Source of the DNA: Nocardia neocaledoniensis
GTDB lineage: Bacteria; Actinomycetota; Actinomycetes; Mycobacteriales; Mycobacteriaceae
Length of the DNA stretch: 64,000 bases
NCBI RefSeq assembly: GCF_003182135.1
Contig: NZ_QGTL01000003.1
Coordinates: 744,001 to 808,000 of the forward strand
Direction of reading: 5' to 3'
The notes under the pieces were generated by a model that saw only the letters and a program-made list of their open reading frames with translations, was not told the DNA's origin and made no database searches. The position numbers and the translations under genes were made by a program. Shown piece after piece: positions 53,855 through 62,427 of this stretch. Within the stretch, counting starts at the first letter, position 1. Every line of letters starts with the position of its first letter.

Positions 53855-54901
53855 ATGAGATTCGCGCTCAGCACCGAACAGCTCGACTTCGCGGCCGAGC
53901 TGCGCAAGATCCTCGAGGCCGGGCAGGTGCCCGCCGCCGTGCGCGCCTGGTCCACCGGTGACACCGACAAGGGCCGCGCCCTGCTGCGCCAGCTCGCCGA
54001 GATGGGCGTGTTCGGCCTCATCGTCGACGAGAAGTACGACGGCGCCGACGCCACCCCGGTCGACCTGGTCGTCGCCCTGATCGAGACGGGCCGCGCCGCG
54101 CTGCCGGGCCCGGTGATCGAGTCCGCCGCCGTGATTCCCGCTCTGCTGCAGCGTCTTCCCGACGCGAGCACAGCGCAGCAGTGGCTGCCCGCCCTGGCCA
54201 GCGGCGAATCGCTGGGCACCATCACCTTCGACGATCCGCAGCGCGGCATCGCCCTCGACGCCGAGGCGGCCGATGTGGTGCTGGTCGGGGCGGGCGGTCG
54301 CCTGGCGCTCGGCGAGGTCAGCGCTACGGACGCGCTCCACCAGGCCGATGTCGCGGACAGTGCGGCGCAGCTCAGCTCGATCGACCCGGCGCGCAAGCTT
54401 TTCCGCGTCGCCACCGGCACCACCCTCGCCGACGGCGACGAGGTCGCGGCCGCGCTCGATTACGCCTTCGACATCGGCGTGCTCGCCTGCGCCGCTCAGC
54501 TGCTCGGCGCGGGCCGCTCGATCCTCGAGCAGACCACCACCTACGCCAAGCAGCGCAAGCAGTTCGGCCGGGTGATCGGCGAGTTCCAGGCCGTGAAGCA
54601 GCAGCTCGCCGATGTGCTGATCGCGCTGGATCTGGCCGAGCCCCTCGTCTACCGCGCGGCGCTCACCCTGGATTCGGCCGACCGCGCCCGCGACGTGTCG
54701 GCCGCGCTCGTGGCCTGCGGCGACGCCGCCCACCGTGCCGCGCGCGTCGGCCTCCAGGTGCACGGCGCCATCGGCTACACCGCCGAATGCGACCTGTCGC
54801 TGTGGCTCACCAGGGTCACCGCGCTGCGCACCGCCTGGGGCACCGCCGATTTCCACCGTGGACGCATCGCGGCCGCGCTGCGCGAGCCCGCCGCGGTCTG
54901 A
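53855..54901 (+). CDS. fadE32: Acyl-CoA dehydrogenase FadE32
   Basis: 348 residues; AGGAGG upstream of ATG. Shorter ACAD without the WTS and GGTNE motifs. QRKQFGRVIGEFQAVKQQLADVL and GLQVHGAIGYTAECDLSLW are present. It probably makes mixed complexes with FadE31 and FadE33; FadE32 is implicated in dehydrogenation of a late methyl-branched dioyl-CoA in M. tuberculosis. Confidence 0.87.
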   Translation: MRFALSTEQLDFAAELRKILEAGQVPAAVRAWSTGDTDKGRALLRQLAEMGVFGLIVDEKYDGADATPVDLVVALIETGRAALPGPVIESAAVIPALLQRLPDASTAQQWLPALASGESLGTITFDDPQRGIALDAEAADVVLVGAGGRLALGEVSATDALHQADVADSAAQLSSIDPARKLFRVATGTTLADGDEVAAALDYAFDIGVLACAAQLLGAGRSILEQTTTYAKQRKQFGRVIGEFQAVKQQLADVLIALDLAEPLVYRAALTLDSADRARDVSAALVACGDAAHRAARVGLQVHGAIGYTAECDLSLWLTRVTALRTAWGTADFHRGRIAAALREPAAV

Positions 54902-54913
54902 GGGAGGAGTCTC

Positions 54914-55963
54914 ATGACATCGAACGAACTGCTCGAATTCCGGACCAGTGTGCGCGCGCTGCTGAGCAAGCACGCCACGCCCGCCGCCCTGCGCACCGCC
55001 ATGGACTCCGAGCTCGGGTACGACCCGAAACTGTGGACCATGCTGTGCGAGCAGGTCGGCGTCGCGGCGCTGGCGATCCCCGAGGAGTGGGGCGGCGCCG
55101 GCGCCGGACTGGTCGAATCACTGATGGTGGTGGGCGAACTCGGCGCCACGCTGGCCGGGGTGCCGATGCTCGGGTCGGCGGTGCTCGGCGTGCAGGCGAT
55201 TCTGCTCGCCGGTGACGAGCAGGCCTGCGAACGCCTGCTGCCGGACCTGGCCGAGGGGTCGCGCACGGCGGCACTGTGCTGGGCCGACGCAGCGGGCTGG
55301 GACTCCCCCGGTGTCCGTTCCGCCGACGGAAAGCTCGACGGCACAGCGCATTACGTGCTCCACGGGGCGCAGGCGGAATTGCTGCTCGTGCTCACCGACG
55401 AGGGCCTGTTCGAGACCACACCTGAGGCGGCGGGCGTCACTGTGACACCAACGCCCGCACTCGATCCCACCCGCAAGCTGGCCTCGATCAGCTTCACCGG
55501 CACCCCGGCGACCCCGATCGGCACGGGCGACCCGGCCGCGCTGCGCGACCGGCTGCGTGAGATCGCGTGGGCTGCGGTCGCCGCGGAGCAGGTCGGCGCG
55601 GCCAGGCGCTGCCTGGACATGACGGTCGAGTACACCGCCTCGCGCGTGCAGTTCGGCAGGCCGATCGGCAGCTTCCAGGCGCTCAAGCACCGGATGGCCG
55701 ACATGTACGTGCTGGTGGAGTCGGCGGAGTCGACGGCGCTGGCTGCGGCACAGGCCCTCGCCGAGGACAGCGCGACGGTGGCCGAGGATGTCTACGTGGC
55801 CCGCAGGCACTGCACGGAGACCTTCTCGCACGTCGCCGCGGAGACCATCCAGCTGCACGGCGGCATCGCCATCACCTGGGAACACGACGCGCACCTGTAC
55901 TTCAAGCGCGCCCACGCCACCGCCGAGCTCTTCGGTACCGGCCGCCGCCCGATGGCCGCATAG
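54914..55963 (+). CDS. fadE33: Acyl-CoA dehydrogenase FadE33
   Basis: 349 residues; GGGAGGAG upstream. Same short ACAD type as FadE32 (SRVQFGRPIGSFQALKHRMADMY, IQLHGGIAITWEHDAHLYFKRA). Last gene of fadD3-echA-fadE31-32-33; a hairpin follows. Matches Rv3564. Confidence 0.87.
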   Translation: MTSNELLEFRTSVRALLSKHATPAALRTAMDSELGYDPKLWTMLCEQVGVAALAIPEEWGGAGAGLVESLMVVGELGATLAGVPMLGSAVLGVQAILLAGDEQACERLLPDLAEGSRTAALCWADAAGWDSPGVRSADGKLDGTAHYVLHGAQAELLLVLTDEGLFETTPEAAGVTVTPTPALDPTRKLASISFTGTPATPIGTGDPAALRDRLREIAWAAVAAEQVGAARRCLDMTVEYTASRVQFGRPIGSFQALKHRMADMYVLVESAESTALAAAQALAEDSATVAEDVYVARRHCTETFSHVAAETIQLHGGIAITWEHDAHLYFKRAHATAELFGTGRRPMAA

Positions 55964-55988
55964 CAGCAGGTCGAGAACCACTTTCGGA

Positions 55989-56017
55989 GCCCCGGTCGCC
56001 ACTTCGGCGGCCGGGGC
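55989..56017 (+). terminator. Terminator after fadE33
   Basis: GCCCCGG/CCGGGGC stem (55989-55995 with 56011-56017) extended by CGCC/GGCG pairing, 25 bp after the fadE33 stop. Confidence 0.65.
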
Positions 56018-56088
56018 TTCGGCGTGTGTGCGCCGTTTCACCGCACAGCTTTAGATTTAGATAGTTAGCTTATGTAATAATATGGAGC

Positions 56089-56541
56089 GTGCAGCAGACA
56101 GAGCAGCCCTCCCCGGACGACATCGTGGTCGATCTCCTGGTGACTGCCGGTCGGCTCACCCGGCTCGCCGGGGCGATCAGTGATGACGACCTGCCCCGCG
56201 CGGTCCTGCGCGCCCTCGCCGTGCTCGACGAGCACGGCGGCATGCGGGTCAGCGAGTTCGCCCGGATCGATCGATGTTCCCAACCGGCGGCAACGGCGCT
56301 GATCGGCCGACTCGTCGCCGACGGACTCGCTTCCCGTTCGAAGGACCCGCAGGACTCCAGGGCGGTTCTCGTCGAACTGACCCCGGCGGGCCGAACCCGC
56401 CTCACCCAGGCCAGGCGCTCCATCGCGGCCGCCATGGCCCCCGGACTCGCCGAGTTCGACCTCGATCGGCTGATCCGCCTCGACACCGACATGAACGACC
56501 TGCTGACAGCCCTGCGTGCGGTTGCCCGCGGTCATCAGTGA
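56089..56541 (+). CDS. MarR-family transcriptional regulator
   Basis: 150 residues from GTG 56089, TGGAG upstream. Winged-helix core VSEFARIDRCSQPAATALIGRLVADGLASR with the wing DPQDSRAVLVELTPAGR. Followed after 16 bp by an MFS transporter that it probably controls. The 40 bp before the start are AT-rich (TTAGATTTAGATAGTTAGCT) and probably hold promoter and operator. Confidence 0.87.
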   Translation: MQQTEQPSPDDIVVDLLVTAGRLTRLAGAISDDDLPRAVLRALAVLDEHGGMRVSEFARIDRCSQPAATALIGRLVADGLASRSKDPQDSRAVLVELTPAGRTRLTQARRSIAAAMAPGLAEFDLDRLIRLDTDMNDLLTALRAVARGHQ

Positions 56542-56557
56542 ACAACCAGGAGCGCCA

Positions 56558-57811
56558 GTGAGCATCACCGAGTTGACTCGCGCCGACGACGACACCGCCG
56601 CCGCGGCCACCCCGACCGGACAACCCAAGGCCGTCTGGGCCGTCGCCTTCGCGAGCGTCATCGCGTTCATGGGCATCGGTCTCGTCGACCCCATCCTCAA
56701 GCCGATCGGCGAACAGCTGCACGCGAGCCCCTCGCAGGTCTCGCTGCTGTTCACCAGCTACATGGCCGTCACCGGCGTCGCGATGCTGGTGACCGGCGTG
56801 ATCTCCAGCCGCTTCGGCGCGAAGAAGACGCTGGTGTCCGGTCTGGCGATCATCATCGTGTTCGCCGCGCTGGCGGGCAGTTCGAGCACGATCGGTGAGA
56901 TCATCGGCTTCCGCGCGGGCTGGGGTCTGGGCAACGCGCTGTTCATCGCGACGGCGCTGGCCACCATCGTCGGCGCGGCCAGCGGCGGCGTGGCCAAGGC
57001 GATCATCCTCTACGAGGCCGCGCTCGGCATCGGCATCGCGACCGGACCACTGCTGGGCGGCCTGCTCGGCGGAATCAGCTGGCGCGGACCGTTCTTCGGC
57101 GTCTCGGTGCTGATGGCCATCGCCCTCGTCGCGATCGTGGTGCTGCTGCCCGAGATGCCGAAACCGGCCAAGCCGACCTCGATCACGGCGCCGTTCAAGG
57201 CGCTGCGCCACAAGGGTCTGCTCACCGTCAGCATCACCGCGCTGCTCTACAACTTCGGCTTCTTCACCCTGCTCGCCTACACCCCGTTCCCGCTGGACAT
57301 GGGCACCTACGCGATCGGCTTCATCTTCTGCGGCTGGGGCATCCTGCTCGCGGTGGCCTCGGTGTTCTTCGCGCCGAAGTTGCAGGCGCGCTTCGGCACC
57401 CTGCCGATGATGGCGGTCTCGCTGGCGCTGTTCGCCGCCGACCTGGCCGTGATGGGCCTGTTCGCCGAGCACAAGATCGTGCTGATCGTCGGCGTCGTGA
57501 TCGCCGGCCTGTTCCTCGGCGTGAACAACACCCTGATCACCGAGGCCGTGATGATCTCGGCGCCGGTCGAGCGCTCCACCGCCTCGGCGGCCTACAGCTT
57601 CGTCCGGTTCGCCGGCGGCGCCGCGGCGCCGTGGGTGGCGGGCAAGCTCGGCGAGCACAGCATCTCGCTCCCGTTCTGGCTCGGCGCGGCCTGCACCGCC
57701 GCCGGCGTCGCGGTGCTGCTCCTCGGACGCGGCGCGCTGGCCCACATCGACGACCACGACCCGGCGCCGCACAGCGTCGAGGAAGCCCAGGCGATCACCG
57801 TCGGCGACTGA
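56558..57811 (+). CDS. Major facilitator superfamily (drug) exporter
   Basis: 417 residues from GTG 56558 with AGGAG upstream; about 12 membrane segments. MFS motifs: GIGLVDPILKPIGEQL, TGVISSRFGAKKTLVSG (motif A) and GTGPLLGG-like IATGPLLGGLLGGISWRGPFF (motif C region). The organisation suggests a MarR-controlled efflux pump; substrate unknown. A steroid role is not implied. Confidence 0.88.
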   Translation: MSITELTRADDDTAAAATPTGQPKAVWAVAFASVIAFMGIGLVDPILKPIGEQLHASPSQVSLLFTSYMAVTGVAMLVTGVISSRFGAKKTLVSGLAIIIVFAALAGSSSTIGEIIGFRAGWGLGNALFIATALATIVGAASGGVAKAIILYEAALGIGIATGPLLGGLLGGISWRGPFFGVSVLMAIALVAIVVLLPEMPKPAKPTSITAPFKALRHKGLLTVSITALLYNFGFFTLLAYTPFPLDMGTYAIGFIFCGWGILLAVASVFFAPKLQARFGTLPMMAVSLALFAADLAVMGLFAEHKIVLIVGVVIAGLFLGVNNTLITEAVMISAPVERSTASAAYSFVRFAGGAAAPWVAGKLGEHSISLPFWLGAACTAAGVAVLLLGRGALAHIDDHDPAPHSVEEAQAITVGD

Positions 57812-57830
57812 CCCGTTCCCGCCCGCTCCC

Positions 57831-57865
57831 GGACGCACCCACTGCCACGACCAGCGGGTGCGTCC
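57831..57865. terminator. Terminator after the MFS gene
   Basis: GGACGCACCC (57831-57840) pairs perfectly with GGGTGCGTCC (57856-57865); convergent genes. Confidence 0.72.
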
Positions 57866-57921
57866 GCGTTTCGGCCCGAGCGACGTCAGTGGCGTTCATC
57901 CCCGCCAGCAAGACCGAGCAG

Positions 57922-58272
57922 CTACTTTGTCTCGTTCGGATGGCTTGTGTGTACCTGTTCCAGGAACACGGTGCGCTCGACGACGTAGAACCAGATACGT
58001 GCGGTGCCTCTTGCGGTTGGTTTGTGCTGCCAGCGCTCGTGCGTGGCACCGCCACGCTCAATGAGACCGAGATCGCCCTTCAGACGATAGTTCGTCGGAG
58101 TCGTGACCAGAGGGGTGCGCGTGAGAAAGTCCCACGTGTCCGACAGGGGGTTGCGGATAGTGGCAGCAAGGTCCTGCCAACCCTTACGGGCATCGGTCGT
58201 GGCGAAGCGGATCTCGTACTCGGTCCTCTTCGCGGGGCGGGAGACCAGTTCGCCCTTCTTTGCGGCCGCCAC
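57922..58272 (-). CDS. Putative toxin of a type II toxin-antitoxin-like pair
   Basis: 116 residues from GTG 58272. Basic, small protein (EYEIRFATTDARKGWQDLA, TPTNYRLKGDLG, RGTARIWFYVVERTVFLEQVHTSHPNETK), compatible with RelE/ParE-like ribosome- or gyrase-acting toxins: the C-terminal WFYVVER...HTSHPNETK resembles the core beta-sheet of such proteins. The gene lies 1 bp after the Phd-like antitoxin stop, the usual antitoxin-first order. No catalytic residue was confirmed. Confidence 0.65.
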   Translation of the reverse strand: MAAAKKGELVSRPAKRTEYEIRFATTDARKGWQDLAATIRNPLSDTWDFLTRTPLVTTPTNYRLKGDLGLIERGGATHERWQHKPTARGTARIWFYVVERTVFLEQVHTSHPNETK

Positions 58273-58273
58273 G

Positions 58274-58732
58274 CTACGGACGCTCCACGGTCTCGGGCGC
58301 GTCGAGCCAGTCCAGGTCGACGCTTCCGAGCCCGGCGGCGATAGCCGTGGCTGTCTCCTTCCAAGACGTCAGCTCGGCGATCGCCAGATGCGGTTGGTCG
58401 GTGGCGAACGAGGCACGCGCCGCGTCCACCAGATCCTGCGCGCAAGCTTCCCGGTCCGCCGGTGACAGGGCAAGCATCCAAGGGAAAGCCTTGGACATGC
58501 GCTCGGCCAGCGAGCCACTGTCGTCGAGGGTGACCGTAATGAGCTGTGCGGCGAAGTTCAGCAGGCGGGCACGACCCTGCGCCTCGCGCTGTGACATCAG
58601 AACCAGTGCTTCACCGTCGCGCCGGGTAACCGTCACAGGATGGTTCTCGGCCTCGGCGAAGACCTCGGCGGGATGCTTGCTCAAGTCCGAGGAGCGCCGC
58701 GTCGCCGCGGGAAGATCTGCTGCGATGCTCAT
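58274..58732 (-). CDS. Phd/YefM-like antitoxin with C-terminal extension
   Basis: 152 residues. N-terminal Phd-type domain: SSDLSKHPAEVFAEAENHPVTVTRRDGEALVLMSQREA (the 'prevent-host-death' pattern SxLrxpxxvf...rrgg..vvlis). A longer Ala/Asp-rich helical C-terminus (about 65-152) would neutralise the toxin. No strong ribosome-binding site. Preceded by an AACGTGTT palindrome. Confidence 0.72.
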   Translation of the reverse strand: MSIAADLPAATRRSSDLSKHPAEVFAEAENHPVTVTRRDGEALVLMSQREAQGRARLLNFAAQLITVTLDDSGSLAERMSKAFPWMLALSPADREACAQDLVDAARASFATDQPHLAIAELTSWKETATAIAAGLGSVDLDWLDAPETVERP

Positions 58733-58743
58733 GGACTCATTTT

Positions 58744-58763
58744 ATTCGGAACGTGTTCGGAAG
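58744..58763 (-). promoter_or_regulatory. Palindrome upstream of the toxin-antitoxin pair
   Basis: TTCGGAACGTGTTCGGAA (58745-58762) contains the AAC-N2-GTT core shared with KstR sites but has CGG arms instead of TAG/CTA. It is most likely the antitoxin's own operator; a cross-over with KstR is possible. Confidence 0.4.
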
Positions 58764-58808
58764 TCCAGCGCCGTCGCGAGCACCCAAGCGCCGCGTACCG
58801 TCGGTAAG

Positions 58809-59558
58809 GTGACTGATGCCGGGCGGTGGCGGCCGCGGATCGCAGGGAGTCCCAAGCGGGTGCGGGTGTATCTGCGGGGGCGGTTGGTGGCCGATACACT
58901 GCGGCCGTTGCTGGTTTGGGAGGCTCCCTACTACCCGACGTATTACCTACCCTTGGTCGATATCAGTGCCGATCTGGAACCGAATGGGGTTGGTGAGCAC
59001 CACAACGGTCGAGGTACCGCGACGGGGTACGACGTGGTCATCGACGGTTTACGTGCCGACGGTTCGGCTATACGGTATCTCGATTCGCCATATCCTGACC
59101 TGAAAGACGCTGTGCGCCTGGAGTTCGACACCTTCGACTGGTTCGAGGAGGACGAGCCGATCTTCGTCCACCCGCGCGATCCGTATTCGCGGGTCGACAT
59201 CCTCGGCAGCTCACGAAATGTGCGCGTGGAGATCGACGGCGTCACGGTCGCCGACTCGTCCTCGCCGCGCATCCTGTTCGAAACCGGTTTGCCCGCACGG
59301 TATTACCTGCCGCTTCCCGATGTGCGGATGGATCTGCTCACCCCGTCCGACACGCACACCAGCTGCCCGTACAAGGGCACCGCCGACTATTGGAACGTGC
59401 GGATCGACGACAAGGAGTATCGCGACATCGTCTGGATCTACCGCACGCCGCTGCCGGAGAGCCAGAAGATCGCGGGCCTGGCCTGCTTCTACAACGAGAA
59501 GGTCGACATCTATCTCGACGGCGTCCGCCAGGACCGCCCCGACTCTCCGTTCAGCTGA
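58809..59558 (+). CDS. Tandem DUF427 protein
   Basis: 249 residues from GTG 58809. Two DUF427 units (about 15-120 and 130-246): RVRVYLRGRLVADT...YYLPLVDI...TATGYDVVIDG and VRVEIDGVTVADSS...YYLPLPDVRMDL...TADYWNVRIDD. The family is common in actinomycetes and has no settled function. No good ribosome-binding site. The stop abuts the stop of the convergent gene. Confidence 0.8.
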   Translation: MTDAGRWRPRIAGSPKRVRVYLRGRLVADTLRPLLVWEAPYYPTYYLPLVDISADLEPNGVGEHHNGRGTATGYDVVIDGLRADGSAIRYLDSPYPDLKDAVRLEFDTFDWFEEDEPIFVHPRDPYSRVDILGSSRNVRVEIDGVTVADSSSPRILFETGLPARYYLPLPDVRMDLLTPSDTHTSCPYKGTADYWNVRIDDKEYRDIVWIYRTPLPESQKIAGLACFYNEKVDIYLDGVRQDRPDSPFS

Positions 59559-59891
59559 CTACTCGAGCACCTCGATCACGCCCTCGTCGACCGCCCACTT
59601 GATCGACTTCTCCAGCGAGGGACACGAATCCGGCCGCCCCGGCCGTGGGCCCTTCGCGTTGAGCGCGGCGAAGACCGGGCAGTGCGTCTCAGGCGGTTCG
59701 GTCCACTGCACCGAGGTCTGATGCGCGCTGGACTTGCGCACCAGCACCTCCGACGAGCAGGCCTGACACCGCAGCGGTGTCAGGCCCTCGTCCAGATAGC
59801 GCTGCTTGTCGACCGTGGTCTGGGCCCGCACCGCGGCCTGCCGCGCGGGCTGATCGGCGAAGTCGGGTGCCTTGGCCCAGGTCGGTGACAT
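59559..59891 (-). CDS. Small four-cysteine protein downstream of kshA
   Basis: 110 residues from ATG 59891, only 2 bp after the kshA stop, so in the kshA transcript. Cysteines 42, 45 (RCQAC), 71 (HCPVF) and 90 (SCPSLE) could bind zinc or iron. No family recognised with certainty; a position next to kshA resembles that of Rv3527. It could help KshA assembly or be an unrelated zinc-ribbon protein. Confidence 0.65.
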   Translation of the reverse strand: MSPTWAKAPDFADQPARQAAVRAQTTVDKQRYLDEGLTPLRCQACSSEVLVRKSSAHQTSVQWTEPPETHCPVFAALNAKGPRPGRPDSCPSLEKSIKWAVDEGVIEVLE

Positions 59892-59893
59892 GG

Positions 59894-61069
59894 CTACACG
59901 CCCGCTTCCTCGGACTCGGCCCGGCGGCGCAGGTTCTCCGCCACCTCGGCCTCCCACGCCTCGTTCGCCTTGGTCGTGTCGACCTCGAACTCGAAGCGCT
60001 GCGTCATCTTGTCGGTGACATCGGCGACGTCCACGTAGAACTGGTCGTACCAGCGGCGCAGCTGGTAGACCGGGCCGTCCTCCTCGCACAGCAGCGGATT
60101 CTCGACCTTGGACTTGTGCTTCCAGATCTCGACATCCTGCAGGAAGCCGTCACCGAAGAAGGTGGTCATCGTCTGCGCCAGCTTGGTGGCGGTCGCGTCG
60201 TCGATGCCCTTGGGCTTCTCGACGGTCAGGCCCCATTGCAGCACGAACGAGTCCTGGGTGACCGGGTAGTGGCAGTTGATCAGCACGACCTTCATCTCGT
60301 ACCCGCTGTAGATGTTGATCAGCGGGTTGATCATGTAGGACGGACCGAAGTAGGAAGCCTCCGACTTCAGCAGCGTCTCACCGCCGTGCTTGGCCGCCAT
60401 GCCCACGTCCGGGCGACCCTTGGTCTCCAGGAACTGGGTCGCCACGTGGCCCTCGAAGACGTTCTTGAAGTACGTCGGGAAGGCGTAGTGGATGTAGAAG
60501 AAGTGCGCCATGTCCACGACGTTGTCGATGATCTCGCGGCAGTTGGCGCCCTCGATCAGCAGCGAGTTCCACGTCCAGTCGGTCCAGCCGCTGTCGTGGG
60601 TCTCGCTCGGGTTGCCCTCGGCATCGGTGTACACGCCCTCGATGTGCGGGATCGTGACCTCCGGCGGCGGCTCGTTGCCCTCGTGGTCGTGCCAGATGAA
60701 CAGCTGGCCGTTGCGCTCGAGCGTCGTCCACTTCCTGGTGCGGGCCAGGGGCGGCACACGGCGGCCGTAGGGGATCGACGTGCACTTGCCGCTGGCGCCC
60801 CAGCGCCAGTCGTGGAACGGGCAGGCGATGTCGTCGCCCTTCACCGTGCCCATGCTCAGGTCGCCGCCCATATGCCTGCAATAGGCGTCGAGCACGCGGA
60901 TCTCGTCGTTGGTGTCGGTCCAGACCACGAGCTTGGTCCCGAAGATCTCGACCGCGTGCGGCTTACCGTCACGGAACGTCTTCGCGAGGCCGACACAGTG
61001 CCAGCCGCGCGCAAACCTTGTCGGCGTTGTGCCGACATCGAGTTCCCTCACCTTGGGGTTGACTGCCAT
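59894..61069 (-). CDS. kshA: 3-ketosteroid 9alpha-hydroxylase oxygenase KshA
   Basis: Rieske oxygenase that hydroxylates C9 of ring-A-unsaturated steroids, leading to B-ring opening; 391 residues from ATG 61069 with AGGAGGG upstream. Rieske motif CRHMGGDL...CPFHDW (C64, H66, C83, H86); mononuclear-iron motif in DNVVDMAHFFYIHYAFP (D186, H189, H194). The reductase KshB is not in this window. A KstR site lies upstream. Confidence 0.93.
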   Translation of the reverse strand: MAVNPKVRELDVGTTPTRFARGWHCVGLAKTFRDGKPHAVEIFGTKLVVWTDTNDEIRVLDAYCRHMGGDLSMGTVKGDDIACPFHDWRWGASGKCTSIPYGRRVPPLARTRKWTTLERNGQLFIWHDHEGNEPPPEVTIPHIEGVYTDAEGNPSETHDSGWTDWTWNSLLIEGANCREIIDNVVDMAHFFYIHYAFPTYFKNVFEGHVATQFLETKGRPDVGMAAKHGGETLLKSEASYFGPSYMINPLINIYSGYEMKVVLINCHYPVTQDSFVLQWGLTVEKPKGIDDATATKLAQTMTTFFGDGFLQDVEIWKHKSKVENPLLCEEDGPVYQLRRWYDQFYVDVADVTDKMTQRFEFEVDTTKANEAWEAEVAENLRRRAESEEAGV

Positions 61070-61089
61070 CCCGAACCCTCCTTGTTCAC

Positions 61090-61103
61090 TAGAACACGTT
61101 ACA
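61090..61103 (-). promoter_or_regulatory. KstR-type operator upstream of kshA
   Basis: TAGAACACGTTACA matches TnnAACnnGTTnnA fully, 20 bp from the kshA start. Confidence 0.83.
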
Positions 61104-61191
61104 AAACGAGGCCGCTTCACGCCAGCTGTCCAGCGAACTTCGCTCCACGCCCTTGTTATATCCGAGGTGGGGCTATGTTCTCGACAGAAAT

Positions 61192-61205
61192 GAGAACCTG
61201 TTCTA
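61192..61205 (+). promoter_or_regulatory. KstR-type operator upstream of hsaA
   Basis: GAGAACCTGTTCTA matches the KstR consensus except at the first base, 58 bp before hsaA. Confidence 0.78.
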
Positions 61206-61263
61206 ATCTCAGAGTCGAACAAGAACCGGTTGTCGATCCGACAAGGCAGGAGCGGGCTCCGAA

Positions 61264-62427
61264 ATGACGCAAGAAGTGACCGAACGGGTCGAGGCACTGC
61301 TGCCGACACTGCGTGAACGTGCGCAGGAGGCCGAGGACCTGCGCCGCATTCCCGACGAATCCATGAAGGCGCTGCAGGAGACCGGCTTCTTCCGGCTGCT
61401 CCAGCCCAAGCAGTGGGGCGGCCACGCCGCCGACCCGGTGGTCTTCTACGACACCGTGCGCAAGATCGCCAGCGCCTGCGGCTCGACCGGTTGGGTCGCC
61501 GGCATCATCGGCGTGCACAACTGGCACCTCGCGCTGTTCGATCAGCAGGCCCAGGAAGACGTCTGGGGCGAGGACACCGATGTGCGCATCTCCTCCTCCT
61601 ACGCCCCGATGGGCGCGGGCCAGGCCGTCGACGGCGGCTACATCGTGCGCGGTTCCTGGGCCTGGTCCTCGGGTTCGGACCACGCCACCTGGGCGGTTCT
61701 CGGCGGTCCGGTGATCAAGAACGGCAAGCCGGTCGACTTCGGCTCCTTCCTGATCCCGCGCTCGGACTACCGCATCGATGACGTCTGGAACGTCGTCGGC
61801 CTGCGCGGCACCGGTTCCAACACCGTCGTGGTCGAGGACGTCTTCGTCCCCACGCACCGCTTCCTGAGCTTCCGCGCCATGAGCGAGGGCCGCGCGCCCG
61901 GCCTCGCGCAGAACCCCGACGCCGTCTACAAGATGCCGTGGGGCACCATCCACCCGACCACCATCTCCGCGCCGATCGTCGGCATGGGCTACGGCGCCTA
62001 CGAGGCGCACGTCGAGCACCAGGGCAAGCGCGTGCGCGCGGCCTTCGCCGGCGAGAACGCCAAGGACGATCCGTTCGCCAAGGTGCGCGTGGCCGAGGCG
62101 GCCAGCGACATCGACGCCGCGTGGCGTCAGCTCTCGGGCAATGTCGCCGAGGAGTACGCGCTGCTGCAGGCGGGCCAGGAGGTGCCGTTCGATCTGCGCG
62201 TGCGCGCTCGCCGCGACCAGGTCCGCGCGACCGGCCGGGTGATCGCCTCGATCGACAAGCTCTTCGAGTCCTCCGGCGCGACCGCACTGGCCAACGGCAC
62301 ACCGCTGCAGCGCTTCTGGCGCGACGCGCACGCGGGCCGGGTGCACGCGGCCAACGATCCCGAGCGCGCCTACGTCATGTACGGCACGCACGAGTTCGGC
62401 CTGCCCGTCACCGACGCCATGGTGTAG
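61264..62427 (+). CDS. hsaA: 3-HSA hydroxylase oxygenase HsaA
   Basis: 387-residue flavin-dependent (ACAD-fold) monooxygenase that hydroxylates the aromatised A ring of 3-HSA to the catechol. Hsa features: GFFRLLQPKQWGGHAADPVVFYDTVRKIASACGSTGWV-type start, GSWAWSSGSDHATW, and GLRGTGSNTVVVEDVFVP. Works with the reductase HsaB, expected just beyond the window. A ribosome-binding site AGGAG precedes the ATG. First gene of hsaA-hsaD-hsaC. Confidence 0.92.
   Translation: MTQEVTERVEALLPTLRERAQEAEDLRRIPDESMKALQETGFFRLLQPKQWGGHAADPVVFYDTVRKIASACGSTGWVAGIIGVHNWHLALFDQQAQEDVWGEDTDVRISSSYAPMGAGQAVDGGYIVRGSWAWSSGSDHATWAVLGGPVIKNGKPVDFGSFLIPRSDYRIDDVWNVVGLRGTGSNTVVVEDVFVPTHRFLSFRAMSEGRAPGLAQNPDAVYKMPWGTIHPTTISAPIVGMGYGAYEAHVEHQGKRVRAAFAGENAKDDPFAKVRVAEAASDIDAAWRQLSGNVAEEYALLQAGQEVPFDLRVRARRDQVRATGRVIASIDKLFESSGATALANGTPLQRFWRDAHAGRVHAANDPERAYVMYGTHEFGLPVTDAMV

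Noticed and set aside
53823..53858. 11-codon frame between fadE31 and fadE32
   Set aside because: It only spans the ribosome-binding site of fadE32; no evidence of a product.
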